DNA of 9,719 nucleotides from an uncultured Collinsella sp. (GTDB lineage: Bacteria > Actinomycetota > Coriobacteriia > Coriobacteriales > Coriobacteriaceae), in assembly GCA_902494565.1 (NCBI GenBank), contig CABUTN010000058.1, positions 1-9,719 on the forward strand. The letters are read 5' to 3'. This document shows positions 1 to 7,953 of this stretch, in pieces (the first letter of the stretch is position 1; the number at the start of each line of letters is the position of its first letter). The position numbers and the translations under genes were made by a program. The notes below the pieces were generated by a model, which saw nothing but the letters and a program-made list of their open reading frames with translations, was not told the DNA's origin and made no database searches.

Positions 1-24
1 CCGCCCCGCCACGCCCCTTACTTG

Positions 25-3000
25 TCAGTCATCGTCACTCGCGCCTAATTGCTGCAGCAGCATGAGCGCCGCGGCCACGGGGCCGGTGCCGTCGTTGGCG
101 TCGAGGCCGCGACCCAGGCCGCTGCCCGCGCCGGCACCCGCCTTGTAGGGCACCGACAGCTTGCGGCTCTTGGGGAAGTTCACCGCGCCATAGCGGGTCT
201 TAAGCTCAAAGGCCACCTTCTTGGGCACGTCGACGCCCAAAAACGTAATGCGACCACCGCTGAGCGTGACGCTCTCGAGCCCCAGACGCTCGCCGCGGAT
301 ACGGATGCGCGCGCGGTTGAACAGGTTGAGTCCCGCCAACGGCAGCTCACCATGCGCGGCCTCGGTCTCTTCCTGCACCTCGTCGATGCTCTCCAGGTCC
401 TCGGCCGCCGCGAGCTTACGGTACACGAGCACGCGCTGATCCACCGCCGGCAGGTACTCCTCGGACAAGAAGTAGTCGGCCGGCAGGTTAATGCCCACGC
501 TCGCCGCCTCCACGCCGGCATCGTCATCGCCGCGTGCCTCGGCCACGGCCTGGCCCAGCATCTGCGTAAACAGGTCAAAGCCCACGCTCGACAGGTTGCC
601 GTGCTGCTCGGCTCCCATAAGCGAGCCGGCGCCGCGAATCTCCAGGTCGCGCATGGCGATGCGCATGCCGCTGCCCAGGTCTTGGAACTCGGAAAGTGCA
701 GTCAGGCGCGCCGTGGCCTCCTCGGTAAGCGGCAGCTCGCCCGGGAACATAAAGTACGCGTAGGCCTGCGTGGCAGAACGGCCCACACGGCCCTTGAGCT
801 GGTAGAGCTGCGCCAGGCCCAGGCGCTGCGAGTCCTCGATGATAAGCGTGTTGGCGGTCGCGTTGTCGATGCCGCTCTCCACGATGGTCGTGGCGATGAG
901 CACGTCGATCTTTTTGGTCGCGAACTCAATCATCACGTCCTCGACCTCGCGCGGGCTCATCTTGCCGTGCGCCACGCCCACACGTGCCTCGGGCGCGGCC
1001 TCGTGCACGCGCGCCACGGCGTCGTCGATGGTCTTGACGCGGTTGGACACGTAGTACACCTGGCCGCCGCGACCCACCTCCAGGCGAATCGCCGCGCTCA
1101 CCACATCGGGGTCGTACTCCCCCACGTGCACGATCACGGGACGACGCCCAGTCGGCGGCGTGGTGATCAGGCTCATGTCGCGCACGCCGCTCGTGGCCAT
1201 CTGCATGGTTCGCGGAATCGGCGTGGCCGAAAGCGTGAGCACGTCAATCTGCTCGCGCAGGTTCTTGAGCTGCTCCTTGTGCTGCACGCCAAAGCGCTGT
1301 TCCTCGTCGATGATCACCAGGCCCAGGTTCTTGGGGTTCACATCGGCCGAAAGCAAACGATGCGTGCCGATGAGCACATCGATCGCACCCTCGGCAAACG
1401 CCTTGAGCGCGCGCTTTTGCTGCGCCGGCGTGCGAAAGCGGCTGAGCACCTCGACCTCAAGGCCAAACGGAGCAAAGCGCTCAAAGAACGTCTCGTAGTG
1501 CTGCTGGGCCAGAATGGTCGTGGGGCAGAGCACCATGACCTGGCGGCCGGAGTCAACGCACTTAAACGCCGCGCGCAGAGCGACCTCGGTCTTGCCAAAG
1601 CCCACGTCGCCGCACAGCAGGCGGTCCATGGGCTTGGGCGCCTCCATGTCGGCCTTGATGTCGGCGATAGCCTCCAGCTGGTCGCGCGTCTCGTCGTAGG
1701 GGAAGCTCTCCTCCATCTCGATCTGCTCGGGCGTGTCGGGCGGGCAGGCGATACCGGTAATCGACGAGCGGCGCGTATACAAATCGACCAGGTCAAACGC
1801 CAGCTTTTTGGCATTCTTGCGCGCCTTATTGGTGGCACGCGTCCAGTCGGCAGTGTTGAGCCTGGTCAGGCGCGGCTTGTCGCCGTCGGGGCCAACATAG
1901 CGCGTGATGCGGTCGACCTGCTCGAGCGGCACGTAGAGCTTGTCACCGTCGGCATATTCCAGCAAAAAGTAGTCGCGCTCCTTGCCGCCCACTTCCTGGC
2001 GCGCGATCTCGCTAAAGAGTGCGATGCCGTGGGTAGCGTGCACCACGTAGTCGCCCGGCTTAAACGGGAACGTGATCTGCGTAATGTCAACCTTGCGACG
2101 GCTGCGCGCGCGGTTGGCGTCCATGCGGGCGTTGAGGTCGGCGATTGAGAACACGGCCAGGTTGGCATCGGGCACCACCACGCCCTGCGGCAGGGCGGCA
2201 TCGACAAAAGTCACGCGTCCGCGCGAGATGGTGGGCACGGCGGCACCGGCGGCAGCCTGGGCGGCGCCCGCCTCGAGCGAGCGGGCGTTGAGCGCGTCGG
2301 CCTTACGCTCGCGAATGGAAGCATGGGCCTCCTGGCGTGCGGCACGGTCGGCGGAATCCGCCGCTGCCACGCGCACGCGGTCGCCGATGGCACCGGCATT
2401 TTCGGGCGCCGCGGTCAGCGATTCCTCAAAGGTAATGCCCTCGTCGCCAAAGGTGAGCTCCATCGACTCGCGCGCACCGCGGTCGGGAATGGCAAACACA
2501 CAGGCATAGCGCTTGCCCACGACCTCCTGAATGCGCGTCATAAAGCGGTTGTCCGAGCCCGCAATGGCCGGCTGCTCAATCTTGAGCTCTGCCGTAACCG
2601 CACCGCCGGCACGAATGAGGCTCACATAGTTCAGGCGCTGCTGAGCACCAAAATCGAGCTGCTGGGCACGTACATACAGGCCATCCAGTCGGTCAATCCC
2701 TGCCTCGCCGGCACGCGCCTCGATATCCTCGTAGGCGCGCAGGCAGTCGTCGAACAGCGAGCGCGGCTCGGACAGGACCACGAGTGCCTTGCCGCTCACG
2801 TGTGCCAGCGGGCTCACGGTCTGGCCGTACATCACCGGCAAAAAGCGGTCAAGCTCGGGCGTGACGATGCGTGCATCCACCATCTCGAGCAGCGCCGCCA
2901 GCTTGCTATCGTCCTGGCTGGCGCGATAGAGCGCCACATGCATGTTGTGGACCGCATCGTCGGTAAGCGCCAGCTCGCGACACGGGAAGATCTCGATGCT

Positions 3001-3657
3001 GTCCTCATTGCCGATGGTTTGGCCCGTGGAGCTCACCATGCGGCGAATGCGGTCAATCTCGTCGCCAAAGAACTCGATGCGCACGGGCGCCTTTTCCTGT
3101 GCGGGGAACACCTCGACGGTGTCGCCGTGAACGCGAAACAAGCCGGGCGCATCGGCGGCGCCGGCATTGGTGTAGCCCATGCCCACCAGGCGCTGCGGCA
3201 CCTCGTCAAAAGGAATCTCCTCGCCCACCGCAAAAGTGGTGGACTCCCAATAGCGGCTCTCGACTGGCGGCACGCAACGCAGCAGCGCGCGGGGCGAGGC
3301 GACCATGATGCAGTTGTCGCCGCGCACGATGCGCCCCAGAGCCTCGCAGCGCTGCGCCACCACGGCGTCGTCGGGCGCCTGCTCGCGCCAGGGGTAGTCC
3401 TTGCGCTCGGGAAAGCGGCACACGTGCGTCAGGCCCACGTAGGCGGCAAGGCTACGTGCGGCGCGATCGGCCGCATCCTCGCCACTCACAATGTAGACCG
3501 TCGGGCGCGGACGGCGCGCAAACTGGGCGGCCGCCATAAGCGTGCGACCCGACTGTGACACGGCCAGCGTCACGTCCTCGCCGGCATCGAGCCCGGCCTC
3601 GACGGTCTGCAGTGCCTCGGCAGTGTAGAGCTGCGCGGCTATACGGTGAATGAGCAT
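25..3657 (-). CDS. mfd: Transcription-repair coupling factor Mfd
   Basis: This 1210-residue ATP-dependent DNA translocase is expected to push stalled RNA polymerase off damaged DNA and recruit UvrA for nucleotide excision repair. Seen in order: a UvrB-like N-terminal module whose Walker A is degenerate (SQSGRT near residue 35), as is usual for Mfd; the FRVHGDTVEVFP segment; a CarD-like RNA-polymerase-interaction domain starting near residue 532 (FKPGDYVVHATHG); and the RecG-like helicase core with Walker A GDVGFGKT (about 683-690), DEEQ (784-787), LSATPIPRT (about 809-817) and GRVGR (956-960). A C-terminal TRCF domain begins near residue 1050 (INLPADYFLSEEYLP). An Ala-rich linker at about 410-490 explains the length above the roughly 1150 residues of E. 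coli Mfd. The ATG at 3657 is preferred because GGAGG lies 7 nt upstream; the frame stays open further upstream but without a ribosome site. The tail ends in acidic residues (SDDD). Confidence 0.97.
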   Translation of the reverse strand: MLIHRIAAQLYTAEALQTVEAGLDAGEDVTLAVSQSGRTLMAAAQFARRPRPTVYIVSGEDAADRAARSLAAYVGLTHVCRFPERKDYPWREQAPDDAVVAQRCEALGRIVRGDNCIMVASPRALLRCVPPVESRYWESTTFAVGEEIPFDEVPQRLVGMGYTNAGAADAPGLFRVHGDTVEVFPAQEKAPVRIEFFGDEIDRIRRMVSSTGQTIGNEDSIEIFPCRELALTDDAVHNMHVALYRASQDDSKLAALLEMVDARIVTPELDRFLPVMYGQTVSPLAHVSGKALVVLSEPRSLFDDCLRAYEDIEARAGEAGIDRLDGLYVRAQQLDFGAQQRLNYVSLIRAGGAVTAELKIEQPAIAGSDNRFMTRIQEVVGKRYACVFAIPDRGARESMELTFGDEGITFEESLTAAPENAGAIGDRVRVAAADSADRAARQEAHASIRERKADALNARSLEAGAAQAAAGAAVPTISRGRVTFVDAALPQGVVVPDANLAVFSIADLNARMDANRARSRRKVDITQITFPFKPGDYVVHATHGIALFSEIARQEVGGKERDYFLLEYADGDKLYVPLEQVDRITRYVGPDGDKPRLTRLNTADWTRATNKARKNAKKLAFDLVDLYTRRSSITGIACPPDTPEQIEMEESFPYDETRDQLEAIADIKADMEAPKPMDRLLCGDVGFGKTEVALRAAFKCVDSGRQVMVLCPTTILAQQHYETFFERFAPFGLEVEVLSRFRTPAQQKRALKAFAEGAIDVLIGTHRLLSADVNPKNLGLVIIDEEQRFGVQHKEQLKNLREQIDVLTLSATPIPRTMQMATSGVRDMSLITTPPTGRRPVIVHVGEYDPDVVSAAIRLEVGRGGQVYYVSNRVKTIDDAVARVHEAAPEARVGVAHGKMSPREVEDVMIEFATKKIDVLIATTIVESGIDNATANTLIIEDSQRLGLAQLYQLKGRVGRSATQAYAYFMFPGELPLTEEATARLTALSEFQDLGSGMRIAMRDLEIRGAGSLMGAEQHGNLSSVGFDLFTQMLGQAVAEARGDDDAGVEAASVGINLPADYFLSEEYLPAVDQRVLVYRKLAAAEDLESIDEVQEETEAAHGELPLAGLNLFNRARIRIRGERLGLESVTLSGGRITFLGVDVPKKVAFELKTRYGAVNFPKSRKLSVPYKAGAGAGSGLGRGLDANDGTGPVAAALMLLQQLGASDDD

Positions 3658-3663
3658 GCTGTT

Positions 3664-3669
3664 CCTCCG
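3664..3669 (-). promoter_or_regulatory. Ribosome binding site of mfd
   Basis: On the minus strand CGGAGGAACAGC directly precedes the ATG at 3657. The GGAGG core fixes this ATG as the start, rather than the in-frame start codon nine codons further upstream. Confidence 0.75.
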
Positions 3670-3682
3670 GCATTGCAACGCC

Positions 3683-3711
3683 AAAAGCCCGCCGGGGCAA
3701 GCTCGGCGGGT
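3683..3711 (-). terminator. Hairpin plus TTTT in the mfd leader (terminator or attenuator-like)
   Basis: The arms CCCGCCG (3688-3694) and CGGCGGG (3704-3710) pair perfectly around a 9-nt loop, with a G-U pair possible outside. On the minus strand the stem is followed directly by CTTTT and then, about 13 nt later, by the mfd ribosome site. No promoter fits between hairpin and ribosome site, so an mfd transcript probably reads through it. It may be a second terminator for nth with partial read-through, or a leader element controlling mfd. The structure is seen; the role is inferred. Confidence 0.45.
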
Positions 3712-3735
3712 CGTACGTCAAATACATTGCCTGTC

Positions 3736-3766
3736 ATGGTAGCGCATGGAGAGGACTCCGGCTCAA
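3736..3766 (-). promoter_or_regulatory. Weak candidate promoter for mfd
   Basis: On the minus strand a TTGAGC -35-like hexamer (3761-3766) is followed after 19 nt by TACCAT (3736-3741). The hexamers are reasonable but the spacer is longer than the usual 17, so support is thin. The position between the nth stop and the leader hairpin suits a promoter for mfd alone. Confidence 0.22.
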
Positions 3767-3784
3767 GGGTAAACCCAGCCCCGC

Positions 3785-3809
3785 AAAAAACGCCAGACGA
3801 AGATGCGTT
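3785..3809 (-). terminator. Probable weak terminator of nth
   Basis: Six bases after the nth stop, the minus strand has AACGC (3805-3809) pairing with GCGTT (3789-3793) across an 11-nt loop. The stem can be extended by G-U pairs and runs into a six-T tract (3785-3790). The stem is short, so termination may be partial. Confidence 0.4.
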
Positions 3810-3814
3810 CCGCC

Positions 3815-4480
3815 CTACCCCGCTACGCGCACGCTGGGGCACAAATCTGCCAGCGGACACTCGTCACACTTGGGTTTGCGGGCGTCGCAGATCTCGCGAC
3901 CGAAGGTGATCCACTGATGGTTGACCGACTCCCAATACTCGTGCGGCAAAATCTTGAGCAAATCCTGCTCGGTCTTGAGCGGCTCCTTTGCATGCGTCTT
4001 GGGACTCAGCATCAGGCGGTGCGCAATGCGGTTGACGTGCGTGTCCGCCGCAATGCCCTCCACGATGCCATACCCCACGTTGAGCACGATGTTCGCCGTC
4101 TTGCGTCCCACGCCCGGCAGCTTCACGAGTTCCTTCATGTCGGCCGGCACCTCGCCGCCATAGTCGGCGACGATCATCTGCGCGGCCTCGACGGCATGCT
4201 TGGCTTTGCTCTTGTAGAAGCCGAGTGACTTGATAGTGTCTGCCACGTCAGCCACGCTCGCCTCGGCCATGGCCTCGGGCGTGGGCCACTGGGCAAACAG
4301 CCGCGGCGTCACCTTGTTGACCTGCGCATCGGTCGTTTGCGCCGAAAGCAGCACCGCGATCAGCAGGCGGAAGGGATTCTCGTGGTCCAAAAAGCACTCG
4401 ACCGGGCCATAGCGACGGTTGAGGCGCTCACACACCTCGATGGCGCGCTCGCGCTTGGCGGCATTGGTCTCGCGTGGCAT
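3815..4480 (-). CDS. nth: Endonuclease III (DNA glycosylase/AP lyase)
   Basis: This 221-residue base-excision-repair enzyme should remove oxidised pyrimidines and cleave the resulting abasic site. The helix-hairpin-helix motif LPGVGRKTAN (121-130) carries the Schiff-base lysine K127, and the catalytic aspartate is D146 in AADTHVNR. The C-terminal iron-sulfur motif is complete, with cysteines at 198, 205, 208 and 214 in C-X6-C-X2-C-X5-C spacing. Length is close to the usual 210-220. The ATG at 4480 is chosen because GAGGAG lies about 6 nt upstream; the frame extends eight codons further, but that would place the ribosome site inside the gene. It lies 63 nt downstream of the ABC exporter gene on the same strand and may be co-transcribed with it. 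mfd follows after a weak terminator. Confidence 0.96.
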   Translation of the reverse strand: MPRETNAAKRERAIEVCERLNRRYGPVECFLDHENPFRLLIAVLLSAQTTDAQVNKVTPRLFAQWPTPEAMAEASVADVADTIKSLGFYKSKAKHAVEAAQMIVADYGGEVPADMKELVKLPGVGRKTANIVLNVGYGIVEGIAADTHVNRIAHRLMLSPKTHAKEPLKTEQDLLKILPHEYWESVNHQWITFGREICDARKPKCDECPLADLCPSVRVAG

Positions 4481-4484
4481 AACG

Positions 4485-4491
4485 ACTCCTC
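4485..4491 (-). promoter_or_regulatory. Ribosome binding site of nth
   Basis: On the minus strand GAGGAGTCGTT precedes the ATG at 4480. This site decides between the ATG at 4480 and the upstream in-frame start at 4504. Confidence 0.7.
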
Positions 4492-4543
4492 GGCTCAACG
4501 GCACAATAAACTTATGAGCACAATTGTCCCACGTCCGAGACGC

Positions 4544-6346
4544 TTACGCCTCCAAGAATGCGCCGGTCTGACGGCTCCACAGGCTCGCGTACTCGCCACC
4601 CGCCTCGACAAGCTGCGCATGCGTGCCGTCCTCGACGATCTCGCCATCGGCCAGCACCACGATGCGGTCGAGCGCCGCCACGGTGGACAGGCGGTGCGCC
4701 ACCACAATGGAGGTACGTCCACGCATCAGGTTTTCGAGCGCCTCCTGCACCAGCGCCTCGGACTCGCTGTCCAAGGCAGACGTCGCCTCGTCGAGCACCA
4801 GGATCGGCGCATCGGTCAGAATAGCGCGGGCAATGGCCACGCGCTGGCGCTGGCCGCCCGAAAGCTTAACGCCGCGCTCGCCCACCATGGTGTCAAAGCC
4901 ACGGGGCAGGCGGTCGATAAACTCGGTCGCATTAGCCAAGCGAGCCGCCTCGCGGATCTGCTCGTCGGTGGCGTCGGGGCGGCCGTAGGCGATATTCTCG
5001 CGAATGGAGCGGTGGAACAGCAGCGCCTCCTGCGGCACGTAGGCAACCTGACGGCGCAGGCTCTGCTGCGTGCAGCGCGAGACATCCTGACCGTCCACGA
5101 GCACGCGGCCGCCCTGAACATCGTCCAGGCGCAGCAGCAGCTTGGTGAGCGTCGTCTTACCCGAGCCCGATTTGCCCACCAGGCCCACGCGCTGACCCGC
5201 CGCCACATGGAGCGTCAGGTCATCGAACACGCCCTCGCCCGACACAGCGTCACGGTACGCAAAGCTTAGGTGCTCAAAATCAATCGCGCCCTCGGTCACT
5301 TTGAGCTCAGGGGCGTCCGGGTCGTCTGCCACCAAACGTGGCTCGTCCAGCACGCGCGTCATCTCGGCCGCATCACCGAGCGCGCGGTTGATGCGCTGCA
5401 TCATGGAACTTACGTAGTTCAGGCGCATGGTGAGGTTATAGGTGTAGGTAAAGATCATGACGAGCGCGCCGGCCGAGATGCCAAACCACGCGTTGCCGCC
5501 CGCCACGAACGCACTCACCACGGCCATGGTGATGACGATAAGACCCGAGGTCGTAAAGTTGCGCTGCATCATGGCGTGCATCGAGACCGTCTCGGCATCG
5601 CGCGCGGCACGATCGGCGGCGTCGAACAGATCGCGTTCAAAGTCCTCGCGCCCGCAGGTCTTGACGGCCAAGATGTTCGTGACCGCGTCGGACAGCACGC
5701 CCGACAGCTTGTTCTGCGCGGCGGACGTCGCGGCCGAAAGCGGCATGATGCGCTTGTACATAAGCCAGACAAACGCGATGTAGACGACCATGATGCACAC
5801 CAGGATCACGGTAAACGTCGGCACCACCGGGGCGAGTGAGGCCACGGTGCAGATGACCGAGGTGATGGTGGGGACGAGCGAATACACCGTCACGTCCACC
5901 AGCCCCGTATAGCCGCTCATAAAACGGCTCGTCTGGCTCACAAGCGATCCGCCAAAGCGGCTGGTATGGAATGTCATGGATTGGTTGGAGAGCGTGTCGA
6001 AGCATAGGCGCGCCAGGTGATAGTTGCCTGCGATCTCGAGCTTGTAGACGGTGTAGTCCTGTAGCTTGGAGAGGATCTGACCCACCAGATTAACGAGTAC
6101 GAGCGCCAGGATATAGGGGCCGAAGACCTCAAACACCTGGTCACCCGCCACGGGACCGGCTTGAACGCGGTCGACAATGAGGGCCATCACATAGGTATTG
6201 GCAAACGTCAGCAAAAAGATGTAGCCCGCCGACGAGAACACCGAGAGAAAGACAATCAGCGGCTGCGTGCGCGTGACACCCCAAAACCGCTGCAGCGTGC
6301 GACGCACGGTGGAGCGGCTGAGCGGGCTGGTGCTTCTCTGAGACAT
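4544..6346 (-). CDS. ABC transporter, fused permease/ATPase (MdlB/MsbA-like exporter half)
   Basis: This 600-residue protein joins a transmembrane domain to a nucleotide-binding domain, the layout of type IV exporters that work as homo- or heterodimers in the cytoplasmic membrane. About the first 320 residues hold the expected six helices, beginning with PLIVFLSVFSSAGYIFLLTFANTYVMALIVD. The ATPase part shows Walker A GKSGSGKT (391-398), signature LSGGQRQR from 495, Walker B ILVLDEATSALD with D519 and catalytic E520, and the switch histidine H551 in VAHRLSTV. All key residues are intact, so it should be able to hydrolyse ATP without a partner. No adjacent second half-transporter is present, which favours a homodimer. 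The substrate cannot be read from sequence. The ATG at 6346 is chosen for the AAAGGAA ribosome site; an in-frame ATG twelve codons upstream (6382) has none. Confidence 0.93.
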   Translation of the reverse strand: MSQRSTSPLSRSTVRRTLQRFWGVTRTQPLIVFLSVFSSAGYIFLLTFANTYVMALIVDRVQAGPVAGDQVFEVFGPYILALVLVNLVGQILSKLQDYTVYKLEIAGNYHLARLCFDTLSNQSMTFHTSRFGGSLVSQTSRFMSGYTGLVDVTVYSLVPTITSVICTVASLAPVVPTFTVILVCIMVVYIAFVWLMYKRIMPLSAATSAAQNKLSGVLSDAVTNILAVKTCGREDFERDLFDAADRAARDAETVSMHAMMQRNFTTSGLIVITMAVVSAFVAGGNAWFGISAGALVMIFTYTYNLTMRLNYVSSMMQRINRALGDAAEMTRVLDEPRLVADDPDAPELKVTEGAIDFEHLSFAYRDAVSGEGVFDDLTLHVAAGQRVGLVGKSGSGKTTLTKLLLRLDDVQGGRVLVDGQDVSRCTQQSLRRQVAYVPQEALLFHRSIRENIAYGRPDATDEQIREAARLANATEFIDRLPRGFDTMVGERGVKLSGGQRQRVAIARAILTDAPILVLDEATSALDSESEALVQEALENLMRGRTSIVVAHRLSTVAALDRIVVLADGEIVEDGTHAQLVEAGGEYASLWSRQTGAFLEA

Positions 6347-6350
6347 GGGC

Positions 6351-6357
6351 TTCCTTT
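6351..6357 (-). promoter_or_regulatory. Ribosome binding site of the ABC exporter
   Basis: On the minus strand AAAGGAA lies 4 nt before the ATG at 6346, with its AGGA core about 5 nt from it. It supports this start over the in-frame ATG at 6382. Confidence 0.6.
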
Positions 6358-6380
6358 CGCGTCTGATAGGGCGAAACGCC

Positions 6381-6411
6381 ATTGTTGCACATTGAAGCGC
6401 ACTTCAGGCAA
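6381..6411 (-). promoter_or_regulatory. Candidate promoter with internal palindrome upstream of the ABC exporter
   Basis: On the minus strand TTGCCT (6406-6411) and AACAAT (6381-6386) are separated by 19 nt. They are poor matches, but the only pair I find here. Between them lies the inverted repeat TGAAG-N4-CTTCA (6393-6406), placed where a repressor would block polymerase. The palindrome is directly visible; the promoter and the operator role are inferred. Confidence 0.3.
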
Positions 6412-6421
6412 GCGCGATGCG

Positions 6422-6458
6422 AAAAGTAGCGGGGCACCCGCGTTTACGCCGGCGCCCC
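6422..6458 (-). terminator. Probable rho-independent terminator of rmuC
   Basis: Fifteen bases past the rmuC stop, GGGGCACC (6431-6438) pairs with GGCGCCCC (6451-6458), with one A-C mismatch. The minus strand then reads GCTAC and TTTT. The stem is GC-rich, but the T-tract is short and offset by 5 nt. Confidence 0.55.
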
Positions 6459-6473
6459 ACCGTCTTGTTGCAA

Positions 6474-7829
6474 TTAGTCCTCGTCTTCTTGGTCTGTGGG
6501 AAGGCCCGCGGGCGTGAGTCCCAAGATCTCATCGGCTTGGTCGGCGTCTTCCAGCGCGTCGATGTCCTTGAGCTTGCGCTCTATGACGTTGGTGCGCGTG
6601 GTAATGATGCCCTCGACCGTTTTGCCCGCGGTCTCGATCTGCTGCTGGGCACGGCGCAGCGCCTTTTGATAGCGCGGCAGCTCGGCCTTGACAGCGGAGA
6701 GCACGCGCAGTACATCGTCGGTGCGTTTTTGCAGCTTAAACGTTTGGTAACTCATCTGCAGGCTGTTGAGAATGGCCGCCATGGTGCTAGGGCCGGCAAC
6801 GTTGACGTGATAGTCGCGGCCCAGGGTCTCGATAAGCCCGGGGCGGCTGACGACCTCGGCGTACAGTCCTTCAAACGGCACGAACATGATGCCAAAGTTG
6901 GTCGTTGCCGGCACACTCAGGTACTTTTCGCAGATGTCCTTAGCCTCGCGCTTAACCATGGTGTCGAGCGTCTTACGCGCTGCGGCGACGGCCTCAGCGT
7001 CACCCGACTCCTGGGCGTCGAGCAGATGCTCGTACGCGTCGCCCGGAAACTTGGAGTCAATCGGCAGCAGCACGGGGTCGCCCTCGTCCACCGGCAGCTT
7101 GACGGCAAACTCAACGCGCTCCGAGGCGCCGGGCTTGGTGGCGACGTTTTCCAGATACTGGTCGGGTGTAAGGATGTCCGCCAGAATTGCACCCAGCTGT
7201 ACCTCGCCCAAAATGCCACGCGCCTTCACGTTGCCCAGCACGCGCTTAAGGTCGCCCACGCCGGTGGCGATGGATTGCATGTCGCCCAGGCCCTTGTACA
7301 CGGCCTCGAGCTGGTCGCTCACCTGCTTAAACGATGCCGACAGGCGATCGTTGAGCGTGCGGGAGAGCTTCTCGTCCACCGTCGCGCGCATTTGATCGAG
7401 CTGCACGTTGTTGTCTTTGCGGATGGCGCCCAGCTGAGCATCAACCGTCTCGCGCACCTTGTCCAGGCGATGCTCGATGCCCTCGCGATTGGCGCCGAGC
7501 TGTTGGGCCGTCTCGCGGCGCAGGTCATCCATCCGGTCACCAGCTTGCGAGAACTCGCGTGCGATGGTCAGGTAACGTTGCTGCTCCACGGCCGCATCGG
7601 TCGTCTGCTGCTGCGCGATGGCATTGGCCGTGCGGCGGGTTTCGGCCAGCGCGACGTTCAGGGCATCGAGCGCGTTGTTGGCCTGCTCGAGCGCTGCCAG
7701 CGTTTCCGCGCCACTGTCGCCACGCTCCCGCAACTCGGCACGCAGGCTCTTGAGCTGGAGGGCGCAAGTCACAGCAACCCCCACCGCCACCAAGGCGATC
7801 ACAACAAGCACAATATCAATAGCAGACAT
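6474..7829 (-). CDS. rmuC: DNA recombination protein RmuC homologue
   Basis: This 451-residue member of the RmuC family has a putative nuclease-like domain associated with limiting recombination at DNA repeats; the biochemistry of the family is poorly settled. Residues about 3-25 form a hydrophobic N-terminal anchor (IDIVLVVIALVAVGVAVTCAL). Residues about 25-200 are long heptad-rich, Gln/Glu/Arg-rich coiled coil. The RmuC domain follows, recognisable by GNVKARGILGEVQLGAIL, LPIDSKFPGDAYEHLL from about residue 255, and AGPSTMAAILNSLQMSY near 344. The tail is acidic (DQEDED). Length and layout are normal for the family. The ATG at 7829 follows GGCGGAG at a short spacing of 3 nt. A terminator-like hairpin lies immediately downstream. 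Confidence 0.94.
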   Translation of the reverse strand: MSAIDIVLVVIALVAVGVAVTCALQLKSLRAELRERGDSGAETLAALEQANNALDALNVALAETRRTANAIAQQQTTDAAVEQQRYLTIAREFSQAGDRMDDLRRETAQQLGANREGIEHRLDKVRETVDAQLGAIRKDNNVQLDQMRATVDEKLSRTLNDRLSASFKQVSDQLEAVYKGLGDMQSIATGVGDLKRVLGNVKARGILGEVQLGAILADILTPDQYLENVATKPGASERVEFAVKLPVDEGDPVLLPIDSKFPGDAYEHLLDAQESGDAEAVAAARKTLDTMVKREAKDICEKYLSVPATTNFGIMFVPFEGLYAEVVSRPGLIETLGRDYHVNVAGPSTMAAILNSLQMSYQTFKLQKRTDDVLRVLSAVKAELPRYQKALRRAQQQIETAGKTVEGIITTRTNVIERKLKDIDALEDADQADEILGLTPAGLPTDQEDED

Positions 7830-7877
7830 AAACTCCGCCCAACAGACTCAATCGGCCATCAATCAAAACCGCGATCA

Positions 7878-7883
7878 ATCTTA
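7878..7883 (-). promoter_or_regulatory. Candidate -10 element for rmuC
   Basis: The minus strand has TAAGAT about 50 nt upstream of the rmuC ATG, in an AT-rich patch of the 124-nt gap after the preceding gene. No convincing -35 lies 16-18 nt upstream (GTGATC is the nearest), so this is only a weak candidate. Confidence 0.2.
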
Positions 7884-7953
7884 CCCCGTCACACGCACGG
7901 ATCACTCACTGCCTTGCAGACAAATTTCTCTTAGAGCCGCGGACGCTAAAACG

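Noticed and set aside
49..2148. A 699-codon open frame on the plus strand opposite mfd
   Set aside because: Its product is an improbable run of His, Arg, Ala and Val with no domain, typical of the antisense frame of a GC-rich gene. mfd on the other strand has all its motifs.
2323..3558. A 411-codon plus-strand frame opposite the 5' half of mfd
   Set aside because: Antisense shadow with the same His/Arg/Ala-rich composition and no recognisable domain or ribosome site.
4337..5269. A 310-codon plus-strand frame opposite nth and the ABC gene
   Set aside because: It spans two well-supported genes in antisense and has no family features.
6417..7934. A 505-codon plus-strand frame opposite rmuC
   Set aside because: Antisense shadow of rmuC; it also crosses the rmuC terminator and promoter regions.
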